This document shows positions 30,628-39,950 of a stretch of DNA of 64,000 nucleotides, piece by piece. The stretch comes from Sodalis praecaptivus (GTDB lineage: Bacteria; Pseudomonadota; Gammaproteobacteria; Enterobacterales; Enterobacteriaceae), in the NCBI RefSeq assembly GCF_000517425.1, contig NZ_CP006569.1, positions 1,612,001 to 1,676,000 on the forward strand, given 5' to 3'. The notes below the pieces were generated by a model. The model was not told the origin of the DNA, made no database searches, and worked only from the letters and a program-made list of their open reading frames with translations. Position 1 is the stretch's first letter. Each line of letters opens with the position of its first letter. The position numbers and the translations under genes are program-made.

Positions 30628-32667
30628 TTATTTTACCGGCATGCCGGGCAGCGCCCCGGCATCCGGGCTGAGCAGGAAGATATCCTTGCCGCCGGGGCCG
30701 GCGGCCATCACCATGCCTTCCGATACGCCAAAGCGCATCTTACGCGGCGCCAGATTGGCTACCATTATCGTCAGGCGCCCTTCCAGCGCTTGAGGATCGG
30801 GGTAAGCGGCGCGGATACCGGAGAACACCTGACGGCTTGAACCGCCGAGATCAAGCGTGAGCTTCAGCAGCTTATCGGAACCTTCCACGTGCTCGGCGCG
30901 CTTAATCAGCGCTACGCGCATATCCACTTTGGCGAAATCATCAAACGCAATTGTGGCGGCGATGGGGGGCTCGGTTTGCGCGATTTTCGGCTCTGCCGCC
31001 GGCGCGCCGGCCGCCGCCGCTTCCTGGCGCGATGCCTCGACAACGGCCTCCACTTGCGCCGGTTCGATTCGGCTAAACAGCGCCTTGAACGGACTGATGC
31101 GGTGGGACACCAGCGGTGTGGGCACCGCATCCCAGCTGAGCGGTGAAGCGAGGAACGCTTCCGCCCGCGCCGCCAGCGAGGGGAGTACCGGTTTCAAATA
31201 AGTCATCAGCACTCGAAACAGTTGGATCCCCATCGAACAGATAGCCTGCAGATCTGCCTCACGGCCCTCCTGTTTCGCCACTACCCAGGGTGCTTGTTCG
31301 TCTACATAGCGATTAGCCAGATCCGCCAGCGCCATGATTTCGCGAATGGCGCGGCTGGTTTCACGGCTGTTGAATGCTTCGCCAATCGACGTCGCGGCAT
31401 TGACAAAGGTGGCATACAGCGCCGGATCGGCTACCGTGGCCGCCAACTGACCATCAAAACGTTTATTGATAAAGCCGGCGTTACGTGAGGCCAGGTTGAC
31501 CACTTTATTCACAATGTCGGCGTTGACCCGCTGAATAAAGTCTTCCAGATTCAGGTCGATATCATCGATGCGCGACGACAATTTGGCGGCATAGTAATAA
31601 CGCAGGCAGTCCGCATCCAGGTGCGCCAGATAGGTGCTGGCCTTGATAAACGTGCCGCGGGATTTAGACATCTTGGCGCCGTTGACGGTGACATAGCCGT
31701 GGACAAATAAATTGGTCGGCTTGCGGAACTGACTGCCTTCCAGCATGGCCGGCCAGAACAGGCTGTGAAAATAGACAATGTCCTTGCCGATGAAATGGTA
31801 AAGATCGGTTTGGGAATTGACCTCCCAGAACTCGTCAAAGCGAAGGTCGCTACGCTTTTGGCAAAGATTTTTGAATGCGCCCATATAGCCGATGGGCGCA
31901 TCCAGCCAGACATAAAAATATTTGCCGGGCGCGTCCGGGACTTCAAAGCCAAAATAGGGCGCGTCGCGGGAAATGTCCCACTGTTGCAATCCTGACTCGA
32001 ACCACTCCTGCATCTTATTGGCCACCTGCTCTTGCAGCGCGCCGGAGCGTGTCCAGGCGCGCAGCATGTCGCTAAAGGCGGGCAAATCGAAGAAAAAGTG
32101 TTCCGATTCCCGCATCACCGGCGTTGCGCCCGACACCGCCGATTTTGGATTGATGAGATCCGTCGGGTTGTAGGTGGCGCCGCAAACCTCGCAATTGTCG
32201 CCGTACTGATCGGGCGAATGGCATTTGGGACAACTGCCTTTCACAAAACGATCGGGCAGGAACATGGCTTTTTCGGGATCGAACAACTGAGAAATGGTCC
32301 GCGACTTAATATAACCGTTTTCTTTCAGCCGCTGATAAATCAGCGTCGACAATTGGCGATTCTCCTCGCTATGGGTCGAATGGTAGTTGTCATAGCTGAT
32401 GCCAAAGCCGGCAAAATCCGTCTGATGCTCCAGATTCATTTCGTTAATCATCTCTTCCGGCGCCATACCCAATTGCTGCGCCTTAAGCATGATCGGCGTG
32501 CCGTGAGCGTCATCGGCACAGATAAAATAAACCTGATGGCCGCGCATTCGCTGATAACGGACCCAGATATCCGCCTGTATATGCTCAAGCATATGGCCGA
32601 GATGGATAGAACCGTTAGCGTACGGTAACGCACAGGTTACCAATATTTTTTTCGCGACTTGAGTCAT
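30628..32667 (-). CDS. metG: Methionyl-tRNA synthetase
   Basis: Charges tRNA-Met with methionine. The 679 residues compare with 677 in E. coli. The class I catalytic core has the HIGH-type motif in [15 protein letters not shown] near 15-29. The zinc knuckle is [18 protein letters not shown] near 145-162, and the KMSKS loop is [11 protein letters not shown] near 333. An anticodon-binding helical domain follows. The C-terminal OB-fold dimerisation/tRNA-binding domain begins near 578 ([20 protein letters not shown]), after an Ala/Pro-rich linker. It is divergent from mrp across about 180 bases, the E. coli arrangement. Confidence 0.98.
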   Translation of the reverse strand: MTQVAKKILVTCALPYANGSIHLGHMLEHIQADIWVRYQRMRGHQVYFICADDAHGTPIMLKAQQLGMAPEEMINEMNLEHQTDFAGFGISYDNYHSTHSEENRQLSTLIYQRLKENGYIKSRTISQLFDPEKAMFLPDRFVKGSCPKCHSPDQYGDNCEVCGATYNPTDLINPKSAVSGATPVMRESEHFFFDLPAFSDMLRAWTRSGALQEQVANKMQEWFESGLQQWDISRDAPYFGFEVPDAPGKYFYVWLDAPIGYMGAFKNLCQKRSDLRFDEFWEVNSQTDLYHFIGKDIVYFHSLFWPAMLEGSQFRKPTNLFVHGYVTVNGAKMSKSRGTFIKASTYLAHLDADCLRYYYAAKLSSRIDDIDLNLEDFIQRVNADIVNKVVNLASRNAGFINKRFDGQLAATVADPALYATFVNAATSIGEAFNSRETSRAIREIMALADLANRYVDEQAPWVVAKQEGREADLQAICSMGIQLFRVLMTYLKPVLPSLAARAEAFLASPLSWDAVPTPLVSHRISPFKALFSRIEPAQVEAVVEASRQEAAAAGAPAAEPKIAQTEPPIAATIAFDDFAKVDMRVALIKRAEHVEGSDKLLKLTLDLGGSSRQVFSGIRAAYPDPQALEGRLTIMVANLAPRKMRFGVSEGMVMAAGPGGKDIFLLSPDAGALPGMPVK

Positions 32668-32850
32668 GGTAGGAGTTGGCTTTCGTTAAGTGTCATAAGG
32701 GCAGTCGATGGTAACCGATAGCGATACCTCACGTAAACAAGAGGCATGCGCGCCCGCCGCCGGCGAACTTTTTTCCGCTGCGGCCGATGAGCCCTGTTAT
32801 GCTAAGGCTAATGGTTACTCATCCTCTAAACAGAACCCAAAGGAGCCGGG

Positions 32851-33960
32851 ATGAACCCTTTTGCGCAACAAACCACCCCAGAGGCACTGCGCGAGCAGAT
32901 AAACCGCGTGCTGAGCGCCTTCAAACACCCGACGCTGAAACGCGATTTAACCGTGTTGAAAGCATTGCATCATAGCGCGCTGCTCGACGGTACGCTGCAT
33001 ATTGAGCTGGTGATGCCGTTTGCCTGGCAAAGCGGTTTCGCGGAGCTGCAGGAAAGCGCCAGCGCCGAACTGCTGCGTCTGACCGGCGCCACCGCCATCG
33101 ACTGGAAGTTGTTACATAATATCGCCACGATGAAACGGGTCAAGGATCAGGCGGGCGTTAATGGCGTACGTAATTTAATTGCCGTAAGCTCCGGCAAAGG
33201 CGGCGTAGGCAAATCCAGCACCGCCGTCAATCTCGCGCTGGCGCTGGCGGCAGAAGGGGGACGCGTCGGACTGCTGGACGCCGATATTTACGGCCCCTCG
33301 ATTCCCACCATGCTGGGCACCACCCACGAGCGCCCGACGTCGCCGGATGGGCAGCATATGGCGCCGATTATGGCCCACGGTCTGGCCACCAACTCCATTG
33401 GCTATATGGTCACCGAGGACAACGCCATGGTCTGGCGCGGCCCCATGGCCAGCAAAGCCCTTTTACAGCTGCTCACCGATACGCTGTGGCCGGAGCTGGA
33501 TTATCTAATACTGGATATGCCCCCAGGCACCGGCGATATCCAACTGACGCTGGCGCAAAATATTCCGGTGACCGGCGCGCTGGTGGTGACAACGCCGCAA
33601 GACATTGCGCTGGCCGACGCGCGCAAGGGCATTGTGATGTTTGCCAAGGTCGGCGTGCCGGTACTGGGTATCGTGGAAAACATGAGCATGCATATCTGTA
33701 GTCATTGCGGCCATCTGGAAGCCATTTTCGGCTCCGGCGGCGCGGAAAAGCTCGCGGAACAGTACCAGTGCGCGCTGCTTGGCCAACTGCCGTTGCACAT
33801 CAGCCTGCGCGAGGATCTGGATCGCGGCGAGCCGACGGTGGTGAGCCGCCCCGAGAGCGAATTTACCGAAATCTATCGCCAGCTGGCGGGGCAGGTAGCG
33901 GCGCAACTTTATTGGCAGGGAGAGGTCATTCCGACGGAGATTGCCATCAAAGCCGTTTAA
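32851..33960 (+). CDS. apbC: Iron-sulfur cluster carrier protein Mrp/ApbC
   Basis: Cytosolic P-loop ATPase that carries and donates Fe-S clusters. The 369-residue length equals E. coli Mrp. A MIP18-like N-terminal domain (about 1-90) precedes the deviant Walker A SSGKGGVGKSSTAVNLALAL near 110, then DADIYGPSIPTMLG, and LILDMPPGTGDIQLTL near 215. The cluster-binding CxxC is in MHICSHCGHLEAIFG near 283. AAGGAG precedes the start. A probable rho-independent terminator follows. Confidence 0.96.
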   Translation: MNPFAQQTTPEALREQINRVLSAFKHPTLKRDLTVLKALHHSALLDGTLHIELVMPFAWQSGFAELQESASAELLRLTGATAIDWKLLHNIATMKRVKDQAGVNGVRNLIAVSSGKGGVGKSSTAVNLALALAAEGGRVGLLDADIYGPSIPTMLGTTHERPTSPDGQHMAPIMAHGLATNSIGYMVTEDNAMVWRGPMASKALLQLLTDTLWPELDYLILDMPPGTGDIQLTLAQNIPVTGALVVTTPQDIALADARKGIVMFAKVGVPVLGIVENMSMHICSHCGHLEAIFGSGGAEKLAEQYQCALLGQLPLHISLREDLDRGEPTVVSRPESEFTEIYRQLAGQVAAQLYWQGEVIPTEIAIKAV

Positions 33961-33967
33961 AAACGTT

Positions 33968-33995
33968 CCCGCCGGGGGAACATGCGGGCTTTTTG
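33968..33995 (+). terminator. Probable terminator after mrp/apbC
   Basis: CCCGC at 33968-33972 pairs with GCGGG at 33984-33988, followed by CTTTTTG. An internal GTTCCC/GGGAAC pairing competes for part of the same bases. It starts eight bases past the stop codon. Confidence 0.6.
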
Positions 33996-34028
33996 TCGCG
34001 GCCTTGTCCCCTCTCAGCGCCGAGGCAA

Positions 34029-34193
34029 GCGTTGAGCTTGCCGGTGGCGGCATCGCCCCTTTGACCAGCGCCAGCCTCGGGAGATATTGAGCCTGCTGGC
34101 GCCGGCTTTGCTGGCAACGCCCGCGTAAGCGTTAGAAGCGTTGAGCTTGCCGCTTTGGCGAGCGCAAGCCTTGAGGGGCGTTTAGCTTGCCGG
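34029..34193. repeat. Dispersed copies of the 3' end of the PAP2-like gene
   Basis: The word GCGTTGAGCTTGCCG occurs at 34029-34043 and 34138-34152, and as GCGTTTAGCTTGCCGG at 34178-34193, where it contains the stop codon of the leftward PAP2-like gene. A fourth, weaker copy begins near 34087 (TTGAGCCTGCTGGCGCCGGC against TTTAGCTTGCCGGCGCCGGC). The copies lie in the convergent gap between mrp and the PAP2-like gene, echoing the array at 12800-13010. Confidence 0.65.
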
Positions 34194-34850
34194 CGCCGGC
34201 CGCAAAGCGCGATCCGGCGTTAACGCCGGGCGTGCGCGATGCAAATCCTCGCGGGTATAGACTTTGGTAACCGGCGCCACGCTGAGGGCTATCTGTTCCA
34301 GCAAATTCTGGGTCGGCGCTTTTTTGCCCTGCGCCACCAGCAACAGCGGTAAAATAAGCATCGCCACGATCTGACCGTTGCTCAGAAAACGGATATGCGT
34401 ATGCCGGCTATACTGCAACAGCAGGAAAGAACTGCTTATCAAGTAACCCAACGCCAGTCCGGACACGACTTCAGACAGCGAATGCGCCTGAATTACCAAC
34501 CGTGAAACGCCAATCGCCAGCGCCAGCAGATAGCCGCCCACCACTGCCGCAACGCGCAGCGCCGGACGCGCGCGGCTAAACAGGATCCAAATCATGACCG
34601 GCCAGATACTGGCCGATAGCGCCGAATGACCGCTAAATCCCGTAAAATCATAAGCGCGGCTGCCGATACCCCAGCCCATAAAAGCCAATTTCGAGGCGCA
34701 AACGACGCCGCCGGCGAGGCAGAACAGCAGCAGCCATTGCCAGCAGGCCTGACGGGTATCCGCTTTCAGCAGTAAAACCACGACGATCAATCCCGCGCAA
34801 GGCAGTAACAGCATGCTGTCGCCAAAAAAAGTAAACCAGTGCCAACTCAT
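34182..34850 (-). CDS. PAP2-superfamily membrane phosphatase-like protein
   Basis: Inner-membrane protein of 222 residues with five to six helices. Parts of the PAP2 phosphatase signature are visible: FSGHSALSASIWPV near 80-93 and GVSRLVIQAHSLSEVVSG near 130-147, the SRx5HxxxD motif with Glu in place of Asp. The first KxxxxxxRP motif is not recognisable (K and R occur as KLAFMGWGIGSR). Catalytic activity is therefore uncertain. Family members act on undecaprenyl pyrophosphate or other phospholipids. The start at 34850 (MSWHWF) has AGGG five bases upstream, better than in-frame starts further up. It converges on mrp. Confidence 0.75.
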   Translation of the reverse strand: MSWHWFTFFGDSMLLLPCAGLIVVVLLLKADTRQACWQWLLLFCLAGGVVCASKLAFMGWGIGSRAYDFTGFSGHSALSASIWPVMIWILFSRARPALRVAAVVGGYLLALAIGVSRLVIQAHSLSEVVSGLALGYLISSSFLLLQYSRHTHIRFLSNGQIVAMLILPLLLVAQGKKAPTQNLLEQIALSVAPVTKVYTREDLHRARPALTPDRALRPAPAS

Positions 34851-35103
34851 GGAATCCCTCATAAGATACGGCCGGCCGACGGCCGTGGCCACGACGGGCA
34901 ACTTTACCCGTATGACTTTAGCAGCTCCAGTATGAATAGTCTTAAACTGGGCGGCGCATACGCGCCCCGGCGGTAAAAAAATCCCCGCCCGAGCGTCTCG
35001 CGGCCCGGTAATGCTGGCGTGCGATTGCCCCGCACCCTATAATTGCCGCGTAAATTGCAGCCTCACCGCCGAGGCATTCTTATATTATCAGGCCCTTGAT
35101 TGT

Positions 35104-35745
35104 ATGACTGACAAGCCCCACCAGTGCGTTATTATCGGCATTGCCGGCGCATCCGCCTCAGGAAAAAGTCTTATCGCCAGCACGCTTTACCGGGAGTTGT
35201 GCGACCAGGTTGGCGATGAGCATATCGGCATCATTCCCGAAGACAGCTATTATAAAGATCAAAGCGGCATGACCATGCCGGAACGGGTCAAAACCAATTA
35301 CGACCACCCGAGCGCTATGGATCATAGCCTGCTGTTTCAACATATCCAGATGCTGAAGGCGGGCTTGGCGATCGAGATGCCGGTCTACAGTTACGTAGAA
35401 CATACCCGCCGTCCTGAAACCCTTCACCTGCGCCCCAAAAAAGTCATTATCCTGGAAGGGATATTGTTGTTGACCGATTTACGCCTGCGCCAGGAGATGA
35501 ATTTCTCTATTTTTGTGGATACGCCGCTGGATATTTGTCTGATGCGCCGTATGAAACGCGACGTCAATGAACGCGGACGTTCAATGGACTCCGTCATAGA
35601 GCAATATCAGCGTACCGTCCGTCCGATGTTTTTGCAGTTTATTGAACCGTCGAAGCAATACGCTGACATCATTGTCCCGCGCGGCGGTAAGAACCGGATT
35701 GCCATCGATATTTTAAAAGCGAAGATCAGTCAGTTTTTCGAATAA
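35104..35745 (+). CDS. udk: Uridine kinase
   Basis: Phosphorylates uridine and cytidine with GTP or ATP in pyrimidine salvage. Starting at 35104 ([20 protein letters not shown]) gives 213 residues, the E. coli length. The P-loop is [11 protein letters not shown] near 16-26. Conserved [11 protein letters not shown] near 43 and [13 protein letters not shown] near 62 form the nucleoside site, and the lid contains [13 protein letters not shown] near 160. The frame is open upstream to 35011 but that extension has no family match. It is followed by dcd and asmA in the E. coli order. Confidence 0.96.
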   Translation: MTDKPHQCVIIGIAGASASGKSLIASTLYRELCDQVGDEHIGIIPEDSYYKDQSGMTMPERVKTNYDHPSAMDHSLLFQHIQMLKAGLAIEMPVYSYVEHTRRPETLHLRPKKVIILEGILLLTDLRLRQEMNFSIFVDTPLDICLMRRMKRDVNERGRSMDSVIEQYQRTVRPMFLQFIEPSKQYADIIVPRGGKNRIAIDILKAKISQFFE

Positions 35746-35825
35746 TTCCCGTGTAATATTTGAGACCTGACCGGCTGCCGCCGTGGCGGCAACCCCACAT
35801 TCACGCCCTTATGGAGAGACAAGCG

Positions 35826-36407
35826 ATGAGACTGTGCGACCGTGATATAGAGATCTGGCTGGATGAAGGCCGACTGGCCATCTCGCCGCGCCCGCCGCAA
35901 GAAAGGATTAACGGGGCCACGATGGATGTCCGGCTGGGTAACCAGTTCCGGGTCTTTCGGGGCCATACCGCGGCGTATATCGATCTCAGCGGGCCCAAAG
36001 ATGAAGTAGCCGCGGCGCTGGATCGGGTGATGAGCGACGAAATTCAACTGGCCGAAGGCGAAGCCTTTTTTCTGCATCCGGGCGAGCTGGCGCTGGCGGC
36101 GACCCTGGAATCGGTCACATTGCCCGATGATCTGGTTGGCTGGCTGGACGGGCGCTCCTCGCTGGCGCGCCTGGGCCTGATGGTTCACGTGACCGCGCAC
36201 CGAATCGATCCCGGCTGGCAGGGTAGAATTGTGCTGGAGTTCTATAATTCAGGTAAGTTGCCGCTGGCGTTGCGTCCCGGCATGCTGATAGGCGCCTTGA
36301 GTTTTGAACCCCTGAGCGGTCCCGCGGCCCGCCCCTATAATAGGCGTGAAGATGCCAAATACCGCAATCAGCAGGGCGCCGTGGCCAGTCGGATCGACAA
36401 GGACTGA
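35826..36407 (+). CDS. dcd: dCTP deaminase
   Basis: Deaminates dCTP to dUTP, the main route to dTMP in enterobacteria. The 193 residues equal E. coli Dcd. Family motifs are intact: [16 protein letters not shown] at the N-terminus, [20 protein letters not shown] near 110-130 with the active-site Glu in [11 protein letters not shown] near 135. The C-terminal [17 protein letters not shown] is the nucleotide-covering tail. The start at 35826 is preceded by GGAGAGA. It probably shares a transcript with udk and asmA. Confidence 0.97.
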   Translation: MRLCDRDIEIWLDEGRLAISPRPPQERINGATMDVRLGNQFRVFRGHTAAYIDLSGPKDEVAAALDRVMSDEIQLAEGEAFFLHPGELALAATLESVTLPDDLVGWLDGRSSLARLGLMVHVTAHRIDPGWQGRIVLEFYNSGKLPLALRPGMLIGALSFEPLSGPAARPYNRREDAKYRNQQGAVASRIDKD

Positions 36408-36452
36408 ATCGTCAGAGGCCTGTGGCATCGGGTAATAACGAAAGAGGACCGC

Positions 36453-38258
36453 ATGAGAAGATTACTGACGACGCTGTTCATTTTGCTGGTGGTGGTGGTG
36501 GCCGGGCTGACGGCCATGGTGGCGCTAATCAATCCCAACGATTTTCGCAGCTATATGATCACCCAGGTGGAACAGCGCAGCGGCTATCATTTGGCGCTAG
36601 AGGGAGATTTGCGCTGGCATGCCTGGCCGCAATTGAGCATTCTCGCGGGACGTATGAAACTCACCGCCCCCGGTGCGAAGCTTCCGCTGGTCAGCGCGGA
36701 GAATATGCGCCTGGACGTGGCGCTGTGGCCGCTGCTGTCCCATCAATTGTCGGTAAAACAGGTGATGTTGAAGGGGGCGGTCATCACCTTGACCCCGGAC
36801 AGCGCGGCCCGTCGTCCCGAGAATGCCCCCATCGCGCCGGCGGGTACGCCGGAGCCGGAAGAGGGCAGCGGCTGGTCCTGGAATATCGGCAGCCTGCAGG
36901 TCGCTGACAGCTTACTTATCTGGCAGCGCGATGATAATGAACAACTCAATTTGCGCGATCTGAATTTGCAAATGAAGCAGGACGACGCACGCAAAGCGAG
37001 TATCGAATTTTCCGGTCGTCTCAATCGCGATCAACGCGATCTGACGGTCTCCCTCAACGGTAGCCTGGATCTCAGTCAATACCCGCGCCAGCTTAGCGCC
37101 CATATGGATAAATTCAGCTATCGGCTACGCGCCAATGGTTTGCCGGAGCAGGGCATTGAAGGCGAAGGCGCCTTCAATGCCGATTATTCCGCCGTCAATC
37201 AGTCGTTAACGCTCGGTGAATTGACCTTCAGCGCCAACGACAGTGAGTTAAGTGGGCAGATAAGCGCCCGGCTGGGGGATGCGCCGGTATATCAACTGGA
37301 TTTGGCGGCGAAGACCCTGAATCTGGACACTTTGCTGGGGCTGCAGCCGCCTGCCGACGGCAACGACGCGCGGGCGCAGAATCAAAGCGCCACCACGGGG
37401 CGACCGGTGATAGCCAACAGCGCCCTCACGGATAACGCGCTGTCCAATCTTAATGATTTTAGCGGTCAGCTTAGTCTACGCGCGCAAAACGTCATTTATC
37501 ACGGTTTGACAATGACCGATTTCAACGTGCAGGCGGACAACCGCCGTGGACAGCTGAGCCTGAACACATTTACCGGCAAACTTGGCGAAGGGGAGTTTAA
37601 TTTACCCGGCACGCTGGATGCCACCGGGAAACAGCCCCTGTTCCATTTGCATCCGCAATTTTCCCGCGTCGCGCTCGGCCCGCTGCTGAAAGCGTTTGCA
37701 TTGCCCCAGACGCTGACCGGCCAACTTTCTTTGCAAGGAGAGGTGTGGGGACATAATTTCACCGCGATGGATTTTGCCCGCGGTTGGCAGGGTTCGGCCG
37801 CCGTGACGTTGGATAACGCCAAACTGGAAGGGCTGAACATTTCGCAGTTAATTCAAAGGGCGGTAACGCGCACCAACGGCAGTGTGGCGGCCGAGGAACG
37901 CGACGAGCGTTATTCACAAGTGCGCCAGCTTACCGCCAATGCCACCCTTAATCAGGGCAACCTGCGGCTTGACGATTTGGCGGGAGATTCCGAACTGCTG
38001 GCGCTTACCGGCAACGGTACCCTGAATCTACCGGAGCGCCAATGCGACGTGAATCTACAGATACGGGTATTGCAGGGCTGGAAAGGGGATCCGCAGCTGG
38101 TGAGCATGCTTACCTCCACCGCGATTCCATTGCGGGTGTATGGTCCTTGGGAGGGGCTGAATTATCAGCTCAATGTGGATCAACTCCTGCGTAAGCGCCT
38201 GGAGGATGAAGTGAAAAAAAGGCTTAAGGAATGGGAACGTCAAACCAGAGAAAGGTGA
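36453..38258 (+). CDS. asmA: AsmA envelope protein
   Basis: AsmA-family protein of 601 residues (E. coli about 617). It is anchored in the inner membrane by an N-terminal helix (RRLLTTLFILLVVVVAGLTA), with a large periplasmic part. The family is implicated in outer-membrane assembly and phospholipid transport. Landmarks: NPNDFRSYMITQVEQRSGYH after the anchor, the conserved GDLRWHAWPQLSI, and the C-terminal WKGDPQLVSMLTSTAIPLRV and GPWEGLNYQLNVDQLL. AGAGG lies six bases before the start. It marks the chromosomal flank of the exopolysaccharide locus, as in E. coli. Confidence 0.95.
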   Translation: MRRLLTTLFILLVVVVAGLTAMVALINPNDFRSYMITQVEQRSGYHLALEGDLRWHAWPQLSILAGRMKLTAPGAKLPLVSAENMRLDVALWPLLSHQLSVKQVMLKGAVITLTPDSAARRPENAPIAPAGTPEPEEGSGWSWNIGSLQVADSLLIWQRDDNEQLNLRDLNLQMKQDDARKASIEFSGRLNRDQRDLTVSLNGSLDLSQYPRQLSAHMDKFSYRLRANGLPEQGIEGEGAFNADYSAVNQSLTLGELTFSANDSELSGQISARLGDAPVYQLDLAAKTLNLDTLLGLQPPADGNDARAQNQSATTGRPVIANSALTDNALSNLNDFSGQLSLRAQNVIYHGLTMTDFNVQADNRRGQLSLNTFTGKLGEGEFNLPGTLDATGKQPLFHLHPQFSRVALGPLLKAFALPQTLTGQLSLQGEVWGHNFTAMDFARGWQGSAAVTLDNAKLEGLNISQLIQRAVTRTNGSVAAEERDERYSQVRQLTANATLNQGNLRLDDLAGDSELLALTGNGTLNLPERQCDVNLQIRVLQGWKGDPQLVSMLTSTAIPLRVYGPWEGLNYQLNVDQLLRKRLEDEVKKRLKEWERQTRER

Positions 38259-38444
38259 GACGCCCTAACGATGATGGCGTCGATGGCTACCCAGTGCGGC
38301 CAAGCGTTCGTTGCCGCGTTACAATTAGCGGTGAAAGAAAAGAGCGCGCGAGGCCGTGAGCGAAGAAACGAAGGGGTCATCTTGATGTAGATCATCATTT
38401 TGCCCACGGCCGGCCGGAAAGGAACAAGGAAGATAGGTCGGCCA

Positions 38445-38475
38445 TCAAAAAAAACGCTGCCCGTCGGCAGCGTTT
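38445..38475 (-). terminator. Rho-independent terminator of the leftward wzx gene
   Basis: AAACGCTGCC at 38452-38461 pairs perfectly with GGCAGCGTTT at 38466-38475 around a four-base loop. On the minus strand the stem is followed by a run of about ten T (complement of 38445-38454). It lies immediately after the wzx stop. Confidence 0.92.
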
Positions 38476-38480
38476 GAAGG

Positions 38481-39800
38481 TTACAAGCTGATATAAAGTT
38501 GATAGTGATTGATTAGAAAGATAATCAAAGTAACGACAATGGTTGTCGGCAACCAGTTACGTAAGTAGGGTAAAAGCCCCACATCCACAATAGGTTTGAT
38601 GAAAAAGGGATAAACCAAGAACGAGATGGTTACCTGGGAAATGGACAATGCAGAGGCAATGACGAGAATATTTTTGCTCAGCAGGGCCAACGCCAAGATC
38701 CCGAGCATGACGACGCCGGCAATGATATTCCAATAAAATTCAATGTGGGTTTTACCGTTTGCCTGCGTGATTGCCCCCGTCAAACCCCCCATGGGTCTTA
38801 GGACGCCAAGCAGCAACATGTAAGGTATCAGTACCGCAACCTGCTCATGGTGAGCGCCATAGAGAATTCTCACGACCGTCGGCGCAAAGATGCCGATGAT
38901 GAGAAACAGCAGTGCGCTAGAGGAGCAAATAGCGAACGTAGAATTAAGATAAATCTTTTTCAGTTCGCTTTCTGAACTTTGTTTCTCAGCGAAGCGGGGA
39001 AGGGCCAGACGATTTATTACTGGCGTCAGCAGTTTCAAAGGTTGCAGAACCAAATCTTTTGCCAGTGAGTATATCCCCAGCACTTCTGGCCCGAGGAATT
39101 TTGCCAGCAATAAAGAATCCGCCTGGGTGCGAAATTGATTGATTATCTGTGATCCTAATTGAAAGCTGCCATATTTCAACGCCGCTTTAAACGTGTCACC
39201 TGAAAATTCAAAGGTTGGATGCCAGCTCTTCTCGCTGAAATAAAGCATGCAAATGAGTTTAATCAACGCATTAGTAAATAATCCGAGAATGACTGCTGCC
39301 GGACGTAACGGCGTAAAATACAACAGCGCCACCGTCAACATAAACGCTATCAGCTTGGAGAACATCTCGATGCGCACCAGTAAAACCACTTTCTTGATTT
39401 TAATGAAGTGGGCTTGATATTGAGATAAGCCGCCTAAGATCAAGAAATTGAGGCTGGTTAATGCTATCAGACCGGTTAATTCAGGAATTTTGTAAAATAA
39501 TGCTAGCGGATAGGCCATTAGCACTAATAAACCGGCGGTCATAGCGCCTAACATGGCGTTGACCCAGAAAATCGTGCTCTGTTCCTTGCGCGTTATTTGC
39601 TGGCGATGGATAAGATAGCTGCTCATACCCATATCTTGTAACACCATTGCAATAGCAAGGATGGAATTTATGATGGCAATAATCCCTAGCTCCCGGGCCC
39701 CTGTGGTCCTCGCCAGGACAGACAATTGCAGTATTTGCATAAGCGCAGCAAAACATGTGCCGCTAAAGAGCCAAATGGCCTGTTTCTTGATATCGCGCAC
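38481..39800 (-). CDS. wzx: Wzx-type polysaccharide flippase (MOP family; AmsL/WzxC-like)
   Basis: Predicted translocase of lipid-linked exopolysaccharide repeat units across the inner membrane. The 439 residues form about 12 hydrophobic helices with little else. The N-terminus (IWLFSGTCFAALMQILQLSV then GARELGIIAIINSILAIAM) is typical of the PST/MOP flippases of colanic acid and amylovoran loci. The start at 39800 is GTG, with GGGAG nine bases before it. It is convergent with asmA, with a strong terminator between. With the WcaK-type gene it forms a leftward transcript facing away from the main operon. Confidence 0.88.
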   Translation of the reverse strand: MRDIKKQAIWLFSGTCFAALMQILQLSVLARTTGARELGIIAIINSILAIAMVLQDMGMSSYLIHRQQITRKEQSTIFWVNAMLGAMTAGLLVLMAYPLALFYKIPELTGLIALTSLNFLILGGLSQYQAHFIKIKKVVLLVRIEMFSKLIAFMLTVALLYFTPLRPAAVILGLFTNALIKLICMLYFSEKSWHPTFEFSGDTFKAALKYGSFQLGSQIINQFRTQADSLLLAKFLGPEVLGIYSLAKDLVLQPLKLLTPVINRLALPRFAEKQSSESELKKIYLNSTFAICSSSALLFLIIGIFAPTVVRILYGAHHEQVAVLIPYMLLLGVLRPMGGLTGAITQANGKTHIEFYWNIIAGVVMLGILALALLSKNILVIASALSISQVTISFLVYPFFIKPIVDVGLLPYLRNWLPTTIVVTLIIFLINHYQLYISL

Positions 39801-39950
39801 TGAAGATTAACTCCCAATTGGCCGCATGAACATCTTGCCTGCTTACATTTTCATTGCCGTTAAACTAAACGCTACCTATAAAATGTAAATAAATCGCAAG
39901 CATCGTATCATAACCGGTTTGCACTGCGGCAAACCGGTCACAGGCATGAC

